The notes: generated from the letters alone by a model not told the origin. Positions 17,705 to 27,834 are shown, numbered from the stretch's first letter. The stretch is DNA of 64,000 bases from Paludibacteraceae bacterium (GCA_016937795.1 JAFGVV010000053.1:44463-108462), one strand, 5' to 3'. Numbers and translations are program-made.

Positions 17705-19081
17705 ATGAGTAGGAAACTTGTACAGCCAATAGATGATGAGTCGGGTGAAATAATAAAGCGTTATGAGAATTTTCTGGAAGGCAAAGCCCCGGGATATTTT
17801 GATGTGGAAGAACTTGAAGCCATCGTTGACTACTATTTGCGAAAAGGTAAAACGACCGATAGCAGTCGTGCGCTTGAGCTTGGGTTGAAATTGCACCCCG
17901 GCAGTAATGAGCTGAAAACCAAACGCGCGAAAATATACCTGGCTTCCGACGAAACTCATAAGGCTATGCATATTCTTGATTCGTTGGGTAATACAGGTGA
18001 ATACGAAGTCTATTTACTGCGTATAGAAGCTTTACTGAAATTGCTACGAAACAAAGAAGCCCGCCAGGTTGCCGAACAGCTTATGAATGCCGAAAACGAC
18101 GATCTCGATAATATTGCACTCGATATCGCGTTTATTTTCATTGCACAATTCAATTTCGAAGATGCACTTTTTTTTCTGAAAAAAGGCGATGCGTTTTTCA
18201 ATAAAAATATTGATTTGCTTTTCGAACTGGCTTTTTGTTATGAGCAAAGTTCCGAAAACGAAAAAGCAATAGAAACCTACAACCGCATTGTAGATATCGA
18301 TTCATATTCTTCTGAGGCATGGTTTAACATGGGGCAGGTTTATTTTGCATTGCAGGATTTCAAAAATGCAATTGATGCTTATGATTTTGCATTGGCCATC
18401 AATGGAAATGATCCGCTTACCACACTCCAAAAAGCCCATGCGCATTTCCAGAACAACGAGTTCAACGATGCTATAGATGCTTATAACGAATATGCCGTTT
18501 TTGCAATAGACAAATGGCAGGTACATTTGTTTATAGGCGAATGCTATGAACGTCTCGAGATATTCGATCAAGCCATAATGCATTATAATGCATCGCTAAC
18601 CGAACTTCCCGATAACTACGAGGCTCTGACAGGTTTGGCTGTATGTTATCTCGAAAAAGAAGACTTTGAAACCAGTCTTCGCTATGTAAACGAAGCTATA
18701 AAAATTGATGCCAAACAAGCTGATGCATGGGTATATATGGCCGAGGGGCTTGTTGGATTGAATGACATTGACAATGCATTGCTAGCCTATCTCGAAGCCA
18801 TTATTCTCGACCCTAATCAGCCCGATACATTTATGGCCATTGCCAATATCTGTATGGACAAAATGGAGTACGAAACGGCTCTCAAATACTATCTATCAGC
18901 ATACGATCTCGATCCAGCGCTTGAGCATATCGATTTGTTTCTAGCAGTAGCATTCTGTAAAACTGAAAATTACAGCAAAGCAAAACTTCATCTGCGTAAA
19001 GCTATCGAACAAGATCTCGATGCCGGAAGTCTGTTTCTTGAGCTTTGTCCCGAAGCGCTAACAAAAGGATATTTAGATTAA
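17705..19081 (+). CDS. Cytoplasmic tetratricopeptide-repeat protein upstream of aroE
   Basis: A 458-residue protein without a signal peptide. After a 40-residue acidic N-terminus it has about ten TPR units, for example KAIETYNRIVDIDSYSSEAWFN (about 183-204), NAIDAYDFALAINGND, QAIMHYNASLTELPDNYEAL and TALKYYLSAYDLDPAL. It has no enzymatic motif and is probably an interaction scaffold. The gene lies 26 bp before aroE on the same strand, so they form one transcription unit. No functional link to shikimate synthesis can be seen in the sequence. Confidence 0.85.
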   Translation: MSRKLVQPIDDESGEIIKRYENFLEGKAPGYFDVEELEAIVDYYLRKGKTTDSSRALELGLKLHPGSNELKTKRAKIYLASDETHKAMHILDSLGNTGEYEVYLLRIEALLKLLRNKEARQVAEQLMNAENDDLDNIALDIAFIFIAQFNFEDALFFLKKGDAFFNKNIDLLFELAFCYEQSSENEKAIETYNRIVDIDSYSSEAWFNMGQVYFALQDFKNAIDAYDFALAINGNDPLTTLQKAHAHFQNNEFNDAIDAYNEYAVFAIDKWQVHLFIGECYERLEIFDQAIMHYNASLTELPDNYEALTGLAVCYLEKEDFETSLRYVNEAIKIDAKQADAWVYMAEGLVGLNDIDNALLAYLEAIILDPNQPDTFMAIANICMDKMEYETALKYYLSAYDLDPALEHIDLFLAVAFCKTENYSKAKLHLRKAIEQDLDAGSLFLELCPEALTKGYLD

Positions 19082-19107
19082 TAAACTATTTTTTCAGCCA
19101 CTAACTT

Positions 19108-19845
19108 ATGCGTAACTTCGGACTTATCGGCTTTCCGTTAGGACATTCGTTTTCAAAAAAATATTTTACTGATAAATTCGCACACAAAAATATCGATGCA
19201 GAATATCAACTTTACGAACTGAAAAGTATTGAGGAGTTTGATTCACTGATAAAAAAAGTTAAGCTGAATGGTCTTAATGTAACTATTCCTTACAAAGAAC
19301 AGGTGATTCCTTTTCTTGACAAATTGGATGAAACAGCAGCTCAGATTGGAGCTGTAAATGTGATTCGTTTTGAATATGAGAACGAAAAAACCGTGCTTAC
19401 CGGCTACAATAGCGACGTCATTGGATTCGAAAATTCGCTAAAACCGTTTTTGAAGCCTGATCATCAAAAAGCCCTGATTTTGGGAACGGGTGGCGCCTCG
19501 AAAGCCATTTTCTACAGTTTGCAAAAGTTGGGAATTGCATGTACTTATGTTTCCCGTAGTACGAAATCGGGTCAACTCACGTACAGCGATCTGAGTGCCG
19601 AAATAATGAATGATAATTTGCTGATTATCAACGCAACTCCACTGGGCACATCCCCAAAAGCGGATGTTTGCCCCGATATACCTTACGAATCCATTACTGC
19701 CAAACATGTACTTTTCGACGTAGTTTACAATCCTGCAGAAACATTATTTATGAAAAAGGGTCGCGACGCTGGAGCCATAGCCCTCAACGGGGAACAAATG
19801 CTTATTGGTCAGGCAGAAGCAGCCTGGGAAATATGGAATAAATAA
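19108..19845 (+). CDS. aroE: Shikimate dehydrogenase
   Basis: A 245-residue AroE. The N-terminal substrate domain has the shikimate-binding GFPLGHSFS and NVTIPYKEQ (catalytic Lys at about 62), then AVNVI and GYNSDVIG. The Rossmann part has the glycine-rich loop LGTGGASKA (about 125-133) and INATPLG. The C-terminus NGEQMLIGQAEAAWEIW fits the family. It reduces 3-dehydroshikimate to shikimate with NADPH in aromatic amino-acid synthesis. It is at the short end of AroE lengths, as is usual in Bacteroidota. It ends 4 bp before the convergent small secreted-protein gene. Confidence 0.95.
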   Translation: MRNFGLIGFPLGHSFSKKYFTDKFAHKNIDAEYQLYELKSIEEFDSLIKKVKLNGLNVTIPYKEQVIPFLDKLDETAAQIGAVNVIRFEYENEKTVLTGYNSDVIGFENSLKPFLKPDHQKALILGTGGASKAIFYSLQKLGIACTYVSRSTKSGQLTYSDLSAEIMNDNLLIINATPLGTSPKADVCPDIPYESITAKHVLFDVVYNPAETLFMKKGRDAGAIALNGEQMLIGQAEAAWEIWNK

Positions 19846-19849
19846 GTAA

Positions 19850-20302
19850 TTATAAATTACTCAAGCCGGCAGCTTTTTTCTGATCAGCACTCAGTTGGTT
19901 CAAAATCCGCTTTTTGGTTTTTGCTGTTATTTGCTGTCGGTTGATTAAGAGATTAATGATTCGTTTTTCAGTTTTTTTCTGAACTTTTGCCGAAATTGCT
20001 CCGCTTTTTATTTTTGCATTCTGTTTTGCAATATTAGTATCGATTCTGCGAAGTCTTTTGTCTCTACAATTCTCATATTTTACAATCTTCTTTTTTTGTT
20101 TTTCGGTAAGGTCATCAATCGAAGTTGTAATAGTGCCATTACCGTTTATAATACTTGCGATCGCAGTTTTCATTTTAGTGGGGAATCCATCGTAAAGCAA
20201 GACAGGTTTTTGTGTATTTGAATTTATTGGTTGCTGAGCAAATAATGTATGCGTTGCAGCAAACATAAAAAAAACAAGTGCAAAAATATTTACTATCTTC
20301 AT
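19850..20302 (-). CDS. Small secreted lysine-rich protein, function unknown
   Basis: A 150-residue protein with a clear signal peptide (about 1-22, ending LFAQ). The mature part is strongly basic and predicted helical, with LTEKQKKKIVKYENCRDKRL and a closing QLSADQKKAAG. The pattern LTxxQ plus basic helices faintly resembles Spy/CpxP-type periplasmic helix proteins, but I cannot assign it. It lies 14 bp downstream of the S41 peptidase gene on the same strand and is almost surely co-transcribed with it. Confidence 0.7.
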   Translation of the reverse strand: MKIVNIFALVFFMFAATHTLFAQQPINSNTQKPVLLYDGFPTKMKTAIASIINGNGTITTSIDDLTEKQKKKIVKYENCRDKRLRRIDTNIAKQNAKIKSGAISAKVQKKTEKRIINLLINRQQITAKTKKRILNQLSADQKKAAGLSNL

Positions 20303-20316
20303 GATATTTACAGCTA

Positions 20317-21750
20317 TTAGTGTTTTATAAATGAGTCAATCTCAGGTTTCGATACAATAAGCCTGCCAAAAGGTTTCGCATCAATTGGTTTATTTAATTC
20401 CGGTCTTGGCCTTGTTGTCGAAGGAGCAAACGAAGGATTGCCGGTAATTTCACGCACAGCTTTATTAAGCAATGATTCACGCAAATCGCCCAAAGAATAA
20501 TTGTAGGTGTCCGAAACACTAAAATCGGGCACAAAACCATTTGTAAAATCACTCTTCCAATCTTTGTTAAAGTACTGCAGAATAATTGGCATAAAAGCCC
20601 AATCGTTCTTTTTATTATCCTCGTCATTCACAAGTGTGGAGCCCACATTTTTACCCACAGTAACATCGCCAACAAGCACACAAGTAATATATGGCTTCAG
20701 ACTATTTATGACCATTTCGCTGGCAGAAGCAGTGCGTCGTCCTGTGAGAAAATATATACGACTGAGCTGATTACCTACATTTTGAACAGGGATATCTGTT
20801 GCAGGAATTTTCTGCACAGCAATATTAGTGACGAAGTTGTCAATAAATGGATTATCAGAGTATTCTTCTTTATACTCGGCGCTACTAAAGTAATCTGTAA
20901 AATTTTTATTATACTCAGTATATGAATAAACTTTGTCGGCACTTAAGTCGGGCACGAGCATGCTTCCCAAATGCACAGCCGATGACATCATACCACCACT
21001 ATTGTAACGTAAATCAACTACAAGTTCATTAATTCTCTGCTCTTTAAAATGTCCGAAAACTTCATTCAGTACCAAATCGTATTTTAATGACTGATCGCCA
21101 TTGTCGTTAGTAAAAAAATGATAGACCAAATATCCGATTTTTTTATTTTCCACAGTATAAACAGTATCTAAGAAAACAGGATTTTCCTGATAGTTCATTG
21201 ATTTTTGTATAGTAACATTGCTTTTCTCGCTCCATTGTTCTCCTGCTCTTTCGGCAAGTGAAAGTGTAAAACTAGCTGTTGAATTTGTAAATGCAGCAAG
21301 CAAACCACTATAATTGTCAATAGTAATCTGTGTTCCGTTTATTTTTCTGAAAAAATCGCCACGTTTCAATACCGAGCTTGCTGCTGTGCCTGGTTTGTTA
21401 TAAAGCACCACGCCGACTACATTATTGTTCGAATCACTTTCGCGATAAAGCTGATATTCGAATCCCGGATCGGCCTCGCTCACACCATGTAAACTATTGA
21501 GAATATCCTGGTAACTTTCGAAGATTGCCGAGAATCGATCGCCCTTGTATATTAATGTTTTAAAGTACAGATCAGGACTGTCGGTTGATGATTTATATGC
21601 AGGTAATTTTTCGTTCCAATAATAAAGCATTGACATATTGTCGTATAACCACCGGTTTACATATTTATTAAGCGAAGCCGAATCGGTAGCCGAATCATCA
21701 CATGATATAAGTACAAACAGCATGGTTAGAAAAAAAATAATTCGTTTCAT
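20317..21750 (-). CDS. S41-family (C-terminal processing) peptidase lipoprotein
   Basis: A 477-residue protein. The N-terminus is a lipoprotein signal (LFVLISC, Cys17), followed by an S41 N-terminal helical region. A PDZ-like segment (about 108-165) contains NKPGTAASSVLKRGDFFRKING. The S41 catalytic core (about 200-430) has DLRYNSGG (246-253) and TASASEM. The likely catalytic pair is Ser342 and Lys367, separated by 25 residues as in the Tsp/CtpA family. Such enzymes trim or degrade envelope proteins from their C-termini. A good promoter is at 21921-21951, leaving a 5' leader of about 160 nt. Confidence 0.9.
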   Translation of the reverse strand: MKRIIFFLTMLFVLISCDDSATDSASLNKYVNRWLYDNMSMLYYWNEKLPAYKSSTDSPDLYFKTLIYKGDRFSAIFESYQDILNSLHGVSEADPGFEYQLYRESDSNNNVVGVVLYNKPGTAASSVLKRGDFFRKINGTQITIDNYSGLLAAFTNSTASFTLSLAERAGEQWSEKSNVTIQKSMNYQENPVFLDTVYTVENKKIGYLVYHFFTNDNGDQSLKYDLVLNEVFGHFKEQRINELVVDLRYNSGGMMSSAVHLGSMLVPDLSADKVYSYTEYNKNFTDYFSSAEYKEEYSDNPFIDNFVTNIAVQKIPATDIPVQNVGNQLSRIYFLTGRRTASASEMVINSLKPYITCVLVGDVTVGKNVGSTLVNDEDNKKNDWAFMPIILQYFNKDWKSDFTNGFVPDFSVSDTYNYSLGDLRESLLNKAVREITGNPSFAPSTTRPRPELNKPIDAKPFGRLIVSKPEIDSFIKH

Positions 21751-22173
21751 AAGGCCTGATTTTAATTATTTATTAGATGAGTGTATTAGAGTTTATATAA
21801 ATTTGAATATTATAAAGACAATTGATACTCCGTCCGCATTCCTGTTATTTTTTCTTATATAAAATTCTATTTGCCAGATACATATAACTTGTATAAGGTC
21901 TATTGCTTAAATTAGACTTGCAAATATAAATAATTTGTTAAGATGTGCAATCTTAAAGTTGATTTTTTTCTTATACGAAATTATTGTTGTCCGGTAAAAA
22001 TATATAACTAACTACTGTCAACTGGGACGGAGCGAGAAATCTTAAATTTTCTCTTTGAAGAACTTTTAGCAGACAACAGTGATATTGAAATAAGTAAACC
22101 TCCAAAAAGATTTGAACCTGCCAGTGTAAGACCGGTAGGTTCAAAAAGTAACATTTGGGAGTTGACTGAAAGT
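21751..22173. other. Intergenic region with the S41 promoter and an ORF-like fragment
   Basis: The 5' leader and promoter of the S41 gene occupy 21751-21951. From about 22020 to 22165 both strands stay open. Minus-strand frames read FEPTGLTLAGSN... and plus-strand frames read EISKPPKRFEPASVRPVGS. This may be a remnant of an inserted gene, but no family is recognised. Confidence 0.35.
21921..21951 (-). promoter_or_regulatory. Promoter of the S41 peptidase gene
   Basis: Minus strand: ATTG, 19-bp spacer, TATATTTG. Good fit to the Bacteroidota consensus. Confidence 0.6.
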
Positions 22174-24588
22174 TTATTTCAGATATTTTTCGAGGAACTG
22201 ATCCTGTTCCCAAAGCAGATGCAGTATGTTTTCGCGCGCCACATAGCCATGCATTTCCTTTGGTAAAATCACCAAACGGGCAGGACCACCAAGACCTTTC
22301 AGCGCTTGAAAATAACGTTCAGTCTGCAGTGTAAATGTGCCGGGGTTGTTGTCGGCCTCACCATGTACAAGCAACATCGGAGTTTTCATTTTATCGGCAT
22401 GCATAAAAGGCGACATCGCATCATATACATCCTGGGCTTCCCAAAAGTTACGTTGTTCACTCTGGAAACCAAAAGGAGTCAGTGTACGGTTGTAAGCGCC
22501 GCTGCGAGCAATGCCACAGGCAAACAAATCGGAATGTGTGAGCAAATTGGCCGTCATAAATGCACCATACGAGTGTCCACCCACTCCCACTTTTTTTCTA
22601 TCGATAAAGCCAAGCGCATCTACTGCATCAATCGCTGCTTTTGCATTGGCCACAAGTTGTTCCACAAAATTGTCGTTTGGTTCGGTATCACCTTCGCCCA
22701 CAATGGGGAAAGCAGCATCGTCGAGCACCGCATAACCACGCGTCACCCAATACACAAACGAGCCATAATACGGAAAAGTAAACTCATTGGGATTGGCTGA
22801 ACTTTGTCCTGCGCTGTTTTTATCCTTGTATTCGGCAGGATAAGCCCAGATTAGCAAAGGCAGTTTCTCGGTTTTTGCATTGCGGTCGTAACCTGCGGGC
22901 AAATACAAAGTTCCCGAAAGTTCCACACCATCAGCACGTTTATATTTAATAACTTCTTTGTAAACCTTTTCGATACTTTCGAAAGGATTAGGAAAATTAG
23001 TCAGTTTTATAGGTGCAATACGTTTTTTCAGCTGGCGAATGTAATAATTTGGATATTCGTTTTTCGACTGAATGCGCACCAGCACTTCGCCCTGTTTTAC
23101 ATCGGTAATATCGAAAATTTCTTCCATTTTGTCGGTATAGCCCGATTGATAAAGGCGTTTTGTTTTCAGCGTTTTCATATCGAGCGCATCAATAAACGGA
23201 AATTGACCTTTCGGAGTATGACCGTCGCCAATAAGGAATAAATTGTTTTTATCGATGGTAAGCACATATTTTCCGTACTGGTTTTTCGAAGTTTCGAAGC
23301 CTCCCGGATCAGAGTAAATGTCCTGAAAGTTACGTTCGTGCACCAGTTTCGGCGCTCCACCCGTTTTCGAAGGATTGATAAGCGATGTGCGAAGCATGCG
23401 TGTGTCGTACCATTCCTCGTGCAGAATAGCTGTAGTGGCATTTCCCCAAACCATATTCGAGAATCGCAAAGTCGTTTTAGCCAGCAAAGTAGCTTTACCG
23501 GTAAAAGGTGCTTTCCACAGATAAAGCGCATCACGCTCTTTCACTTCCTTTTTCGGATCGCCTTCGTCGAGCGCCTCCACATAAAACAATGTAGCAGGTT
23601 CATCGGCACGCCAGTTGAGCGCACGTTTTCCTTTGCGCACAGCCATAAAACCTTTAGGAAGTACTTCGGTAAGCGGAACTTCGCTCACAGTTTTCACCAC
23701 ATTTCCATTTAAATCGTACACCACATTCAACTGTGGGAAACGGCTCAAAGGCACTATATACGAAAATGGTTTGCGTATGGTAGTAACGAGCAGATAATTT
23801 CCATCAGGTGAAAAATTTTCTCCGGCATAAATATCGGCTGCTTTAAACAACGATTTGCTGCCATCGAGTTGCACACGATAAAGTTCTGAATCGGTGAGCG
23901 TTACAAAATTAGCTTCATCGGTTGGATTTTTCAACAAATCCTGATAAGTACGATTTTGTGCTTTCGAACCATCACTTATCGAAATAATGGGTCCGGCAGG
24001 AAGCGATTTTTTCGGATCGCTGAGTTCAGTACGATTTACCGGCAACATACGCACCAACAACGATTTACTGTCGCGAAACCAGTTGATAGGGTTACCCAAA
24101 TTGGCATTCAGCACCGCATCGGTAAGTTTTGTGGCCTGAGCTGTGGCAAAATCCATTACCCAAAGTTCAACGCCATTGGTTGTAGTGTGCGTAAAAGCCA
24201 CTTTCGATTCGTCGGGCGACCATGTCAGAAAAGTGATGCGCGGATTTTCAGGCAGACCTTTTACCTGCACAGGCTCGTTGCCACTCACTTTGCGCACTAT
24301 CAGATTACTGATATAGCTCATCGACGAGCTAATGTTTGTCGCCGGATTCACACGCAAACCAGCCAGACTGATTTCCTGCTGATTAAGGTCGTCGAGCGAT
24401 TTGTAGGTAGGGCGATAGCTGAAAAGCATATTGTCTCTACGGCTGTCGATGGCCACCTGTGGTGCACGTTCAAAATCTGCTAATTTCAGAATGCTTTCGG
24501 GCGGAAGCTGATAACTCAGATTTTCCTGAGCTGCAGTATCGGTCATTGTCATAAGGATACAAATTGTAAATAGAATTAGTTTTCTCAT
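22174..24588 (-). CDS. S9-family peptidase of the glutamyl endopeptidase (S9D) type
   Basis: An 804-residue secreted serine peptidase with signal peptide (about 1-20), an N-terminal beta-propeller (about 30-540) and a C-terminal alpha/beta-hydrolase domain. The nucleophile elbow is GGHSYGA (Ser673), the acid GEADNNPG (Asp746) and the base MHGY (His780). The stretch SGAYNRTLTPFGFQSE is distinctive for the S9D group, which includes chloroplast glutamyl endopeptidase, rather than for ordinary dipeptidyl peptidases. It probably degrades peptides in the periplasm. A -7 box TACTTTTG (minus strand, 24633-24640) precedes it. Confidence 0.92.
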   Translation of the reverse strand: MRKLILFTICILMTMTDTAAQENLSYQLPPESILKLADFERAPQVAIDSRRDNMLFSYRPTYKSLDDLNQQEISLAGLRVNPATNISSSMSYISNLIVRKVSGNEPVQVKGLPENPRITFLTWSPDESKVAFTHTTTNGVELWVMDFATAQATKLTDAVLNANLGNPINWFRDSKSLLVRMLPVNRTELSDPKKSLPAGPIISISDGSKAQNRTYQDLLKNPTDEANFVTLTDSELYRVQLDGSKSLFKAADIYAGENFSPDGNYLLVTTIRKPFSYIVPLSRFPQLNVVYDLNGNVVKTVSEVPLTEVLPKGFMAVRKGKRALNWRADEPATLFYVEALDEGDPKKEVKERDALYLWKAPFTGKATLLAKTTLRFSNMVWGNATTAILHEEWYDTRMLRTSLINPSKTGGAPKLVHERNFQDIYSDPGGFETSKNQYGKYVLTIDKNNLFLIGDGHTPKGQFPFIDALDMKTLKTKRLYQSGYTDKMEEIFDITDVKQGEVLVRIQSKNEYPNYYIRQLKKRIAPIKLTNFPNPFESIEKVYKEVIKYKRADGVELSGTLYLPAGYDRNAKTEKLPLLIWAYPAEYKDKNSAGQSSANPNEFTFPYYGSFVYWVTRGYAVLDDAAFPIVGEGDTEPNDNFVEQLVANAKAAIDAVDALGFIDRKKVGVGGHSYGAFMTANLLTHSDLFACGIARSGAYNRTLTPFGFQSEQRNFWEAQDVYDAMSPFMHADKMKTPMLLVHGEADNNPGTFTLQTERYFQALKGLGGPARLVILPKEMHGYVARENILHLLWEQDQFLEKYLK

Positions 24589-24693
24589 ATTTATGAAATT
24601 TTATTTTGCTGTATTTTAAATACATTAAAATGCAAAAGTAAGATATTTTGTCCGGAATAACGACATATCAGATAACAGGAATAAAATTACGAC

Positions 24694-24725
24694 TTTATTT
24701 TCTTCATGTAACTTATGTATCTTTG
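24694..24725 (+). promoter_or_regulatory. Promoter of the GH30 gene
   Basis: TTTA, 20-bp spacer, TATCTTTG. It ends 75 bp before the preferred ATG. Confidence 0.5.
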
Positions 24726-24799
24726 CAGAATAAAACAATTCTCAAGTTAAAGAGTTGGTGACTGAACAATTCCCCTCACCATTCAAAAAACGGCTTATA

Positions 24800-26602
24800 A
24801 TGAAACGAAAATATATTCTGCTTTTGGCAATTGCCGCATTTTTCAGTAATAATAATCTATGGTCGCAAACAAATGTAATCGTTAACCCGACTGTCACTTA
24901 TCAAACAATTCATGGCTTTGGAGCATCGGATGCATGGAATGCCGATTTTGTTGGAAAATACTGGAGCAACAGCGTGAAAAGCGACATTGCCAAAAAACTT
25001 TTCTCGAAAACCCTTTTAAGCAATGGGAATCCCGAAGGAATAGGGCTTTCGCGCTGGCGGTTCAATATTGGAGCCGGAAGTGCCGAACAGGGAACTGCAT
25101 CGAATATTGAAATGGCCGAAAGAAGAGCTGAGTGTTTTTTGAACGAAGATGGCTCTTACAACTGGAGCAAACAGTCGGGGCAGCAATGGTTTCTGACGCA
25201 AGCAAAAACCTATGGTGTGGAAAACCTGGTGGCATTTGTAAACAGCCCTCCCCGCTTTTATACAAAAAACGGTCGGGCCAATAGCGACAATACAAACCGA
25301 TACGGCAATACCAATCTGAAAGATGACGCTTACGACGAATATGCAAAGTTTCTGGCAGCTATTCTGAACAATTTCAAGCGCAAAGGAATTCCGTTTTCGC
25401 AAATAAGTCCCATAAACGAACCTCAGTACGAATGGAACAAAGATCAGGAAGGTTGTCCCTGGTTGAATACAGAAATAAGCCGGCTTACCAAGGAACTGAA
25501 CAAAGCGCTTGTTGACAGCGGACTTGATACGAAAATTCTACTCTCGGAATCAGCCAGTTTCAAAGATTTATATTCCGATAACGGAAATGCCGACAAGGCC
25601 AATCAGATTTGGAAATTTTTCTCACCTTCGCGCACTGAATACATTGGAAATCTGCCCAATATGCTTTACGGACTTGGCGGTCATTCGTACTGGACCGATG
25701 GCGACGATGCCACCATTCGCTCGGTAAGACAGGATTTGTACAACAAAAGTGTGCAATACGGAAAAATTGAACTTTATCAAACAGAATATAATCTTTTATC
25801 GAAAAGTTTCTCCGATTATTTGAGTAATGCCGTGTTTCTGGCCAAAATAATGTATGCCGATCTGGCTATTGCCAATGTGTCGGTGTGGGATTACTGGACA
25901 GCTATGGAACGTGAGCGCTGGAGTCAGCTAAACCGCTTTTATTTGATTCGGTTAAGGCCTTCGGGTGGCGATTATGCCGATCTGACAACCGGTGGCACTG
26001 TGGCGCACAATAAAAACTTGTGGGCATTGGGCAATTACAGCCTTTTTATCCGACCCGGCTACAAACGCATTATGACTTCAGGAGCCGATAATCTGGCAGG
26101 ACTTATGTGTTCGTCGTATATTTCACCCGACTCGCTGCGAATTGTTTCGGTTTACGTGAATATAAGCAACGAGGATATTGCTGTAAATCATAAGTTTGAA
26201 AACACTTTCCCTGAACTGGAGCTGAATAAAACAACTCCTTACATTACCAACAGCACAAATAATCTGACAGTAAAGTCAGCCATTCCTGCGAATTCGGCCT
26301 ATACAATTCCCGCAATGTCAGTTGTCACATTAGTAACTGATTTTCAGAAGAAAAACACCGACATCGATCAAAACAAATTCGAGCATTTAAAGGTTTACCC
26401 GAATCCTACAAACGGCATTGTGAATGTACAACTTAACACAACTCAGTTACCTGCCGAATTAATTCTGATGGATGTAAGTGGCAAAAAAGTGATTCAAACC
26501 ATTGTTAATTCTGAAAACCACATTCTTGACATTAACAATAAACCTGCCGGCATTTACTTCCTGCATTTAAACAACGAAAAAATTAAAATCGTAAAACAAT
26601 AA
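24800..26602 (+). CDS. Secreted GH30-family glycoside hydrolase with T9SS sorting domain
   Basis: A 600-residue protein from the ATG at 24800, which opens a good signal peptide (MKRKYILLLAIAAFF). The frame extends upstream to 24755 without a leader-like sequence. The catalytic domain (about 28-510) starts TYQTIHGFGASDAWNADFVG, as in GH30 enzymes. The likely acid/base is Glu207 (SPINEPQYEW) and the nucleophile Glu329 (LYQTEYN). The family includes beta-1,6-glucanases, beta-1,6-galactanases and xylanases; the GFGASDAW start is reminiscent of beta-1,6-galactanase-like members. The last 80 residues are a T9SS type A domain (VYPNPTNG... IKIVKQ), so the enzyme is exported to the surface or medium. 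Confidence 0.88.
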   Translation: MKRKYILLLAIAAFFSNNNLWSQTNVIVNPTVTYQTIHGFGASDAWNADFVGKYWSNSVKSDIAKKLFSKTLLSNGNPEGIGLSRWRFNIGAGSAEQGTASNIEMAERRAECFLNEDGSYNWSKQSGQQWFLTQAKTYGVENLVAFVNSPPRFYTKNGRANSDNTNRYGNTNLKDDAYDEYAKFLAAILNNFKRKGIPFSQISPINEPQYEWNKDQEGCPWLNTEISRLTKELNKALVDSGLDTKILLSESASFKDLYSDNGNADKANQIWKFFSPSRTEYIGNLPNMLYGLGGHSYWTDGDDATIRSVRQDLYNKSVQYGKIELYQTEYNLLSKSFSDYLSNAVFLAKIMYADLAIANVSVWDYWTAMERERWSQLNRFYLIRLRPSGGDYADLTTGGTVAHNKNLWALGNYSLFIRPGYKRIMTSGADNLAGLMCSSYISPDSLRIVSVYVNISNEDIAVNHKFENTFPELELNKTTPYITNSTNNLTVKSAIPANSAYTIPAMSVVTLVTDFQKKNTDIDQNKFEHLKVYPNPTNGIVNVQLNTTQLPAELILMDVSGKKVIQTIVNSENHILDINNKPAGIYFLHLNNEKIKIVKQ

Positions 26603-26615
26603 GCTATCAACAGGC

Positions 26616-26642
26616 TAATCACCGCAAATTATGCGGTGATTA
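26616..26642 (+). terminator. Hairpin downstream of GH30
   Basis: Perfect 11-bp stem TAATCACCGCA/TGCGGTGATTA with a 5-nt loop, 13 bp after the stop. The T-rich tail is poor, so termination is likely but not certain. Confidence 0.45.
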
Positions 26643-26789
26643 AGCCATTTATTCACCGCATCCTTCGTTTACAACACTGAAATTAGGTTTTGTATTTTCT
26701 ATCAAAATAAAAACAGCCGAACATTCAGTAATCTTTCATTGTTTATTGTAATTGTTACAAATAAAGAAAACAACGGAAAGTATATCATT

Positions 26790-27815
26790 ATGTTAGTAAA
26801 TAAAGTTGATCGGAGAATTTTAAAAGAAAACCTACAAAAAGAAACCTTTAAACGCCGCACTATATCGTTTTACAAATACTTCGAAATTGAAAACCCTCAG
26901 CAATTCCGCGACGATATTTACCGCAGTTGGGACGAGCTGAGCTGTTTTGGACGCATTTACGTTGCCCGCGAAGGCATCAACGCACAAATGAGTGTGCCCG
27001 AACAGCATCTGGATGAATTTCTGACAAAACTATACGCCATTCCTCAACTCAACAACACTCCGATTAAATATGCCATTGAAGATGATGGAAAATCGTTTTA
27101 CAAACTTACCATCAAAGTGCGTCCCAAAATTGTGGCCGATGGGCTGGAGCACGGCACATACGACCTATCGCGCGTGGGGAAACATCTCACTGCACTCGAA
27201 TTTCACGAAGCCATCGATCAGCCCGACACCATAGTTGTGGACATGCGCAACCATTACGAAAGCGAAATCGGACATTTTAAAAATGCTTATTGTCCCGATG
27301 CTGATACTTTCAGAGAAGAAATTCAGATGGTTATGGATAAATTCAAAGACGAGAAGGATAAGAATTTTCTGCTTTATTGTACAGGCGGAGTACGTTGCGA
27401 AAAGGCCAGCGCCTATATGATTAACAACGGTTTCGGAAAAGTGTCGCAACTTTATGGCGGCATTATTGAATACGCTCAGCAGATAAAGCAACTCAATGTG
27501 GAATCGAAATTTTACGGCAAAAACTTTGTCTTCGACGAGCGCCTGGGCGAATCGGTCGATGGACAAATCATAGCGCGCTGCCATCAGTGCGGTAAACCAG
27601 CCGACACGCATACCAACTGTGCTAATGACGACTGTCATCTGCTTTTTATTCAGTGTGCCGAGTGTCGCGAGAAATACGACGGTTGCTGTAGCGACGAGTG
27701 CAAACACATCTTTCAGCTCCCCGAAGATGAGCGTATCAAACTCCGGACAACCAACGCTCAGCGCTATGCCGACAGCAAGATTTTCAAAAGTCGCCTGCGT
27801 CCAAAGCTGAAGTAA
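26790..27815 (+). CDS. trhO: tRNA uridine-34 hydroxylase (rhodanese-domain protein)
   Basis: A 341-residue TrhO/YceA protein from the ATG at 26790; the frame is open from 26739. The N-terminal domain has FYKYFEIENPQ...GRIYVAREGINAQMSVP. The rhodanese domain (about 130-235) has DMRNHYESEIGHF and the active-site loop CTGGVRCEKA with Cys197. A C-terminal cysteine-rich region (about 275-325: CHQCGKP, CAECREKYDGCCSDEC) probably binds zinc. The family makes 5-hydroxyuridine at the tRNA wobble position with molecular oxygen. It ends at a bidirectional terminator shared with ppa. Confidence 0.93.
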   Translation: MLVNKVDRRILKENLQKETFKRRTISFYKYFEIENPQQFRDDIYRSWDELSCFGRIYVAREGINAQMSVPEQHLDEFLTKLYAIPQLNNTPIKYAIEDDGKSFYKLTIKVRPKIVADGLEHGTYDLSRVGKHLTALEFHEAIDQPDTIVVDMRNHYESEIGHFKNAYCPDADTFREEIQMVMDKFKDEKDKNFLLYCTGGVRCEKASAYMINNGFGKVSQLYGGIIEYAQQIKQLNVESKFYGKNFVFDERLGESVDGQIIARCHQCGKPADTHTNCANDDCHLLFIQCAECREKYDGCCSDECKHIFQLPEDERIKLRTTNAQRYADSKIFKSRLRPKLK

Positions 27816-27834
27816 AACATTAACCTCTAACATT

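Noticed and set aside
24755..24799. Upstream extension of the GH30 protein
   Set aside because: The 15 extra residues precede a clean signal peptide and are not leader-like.
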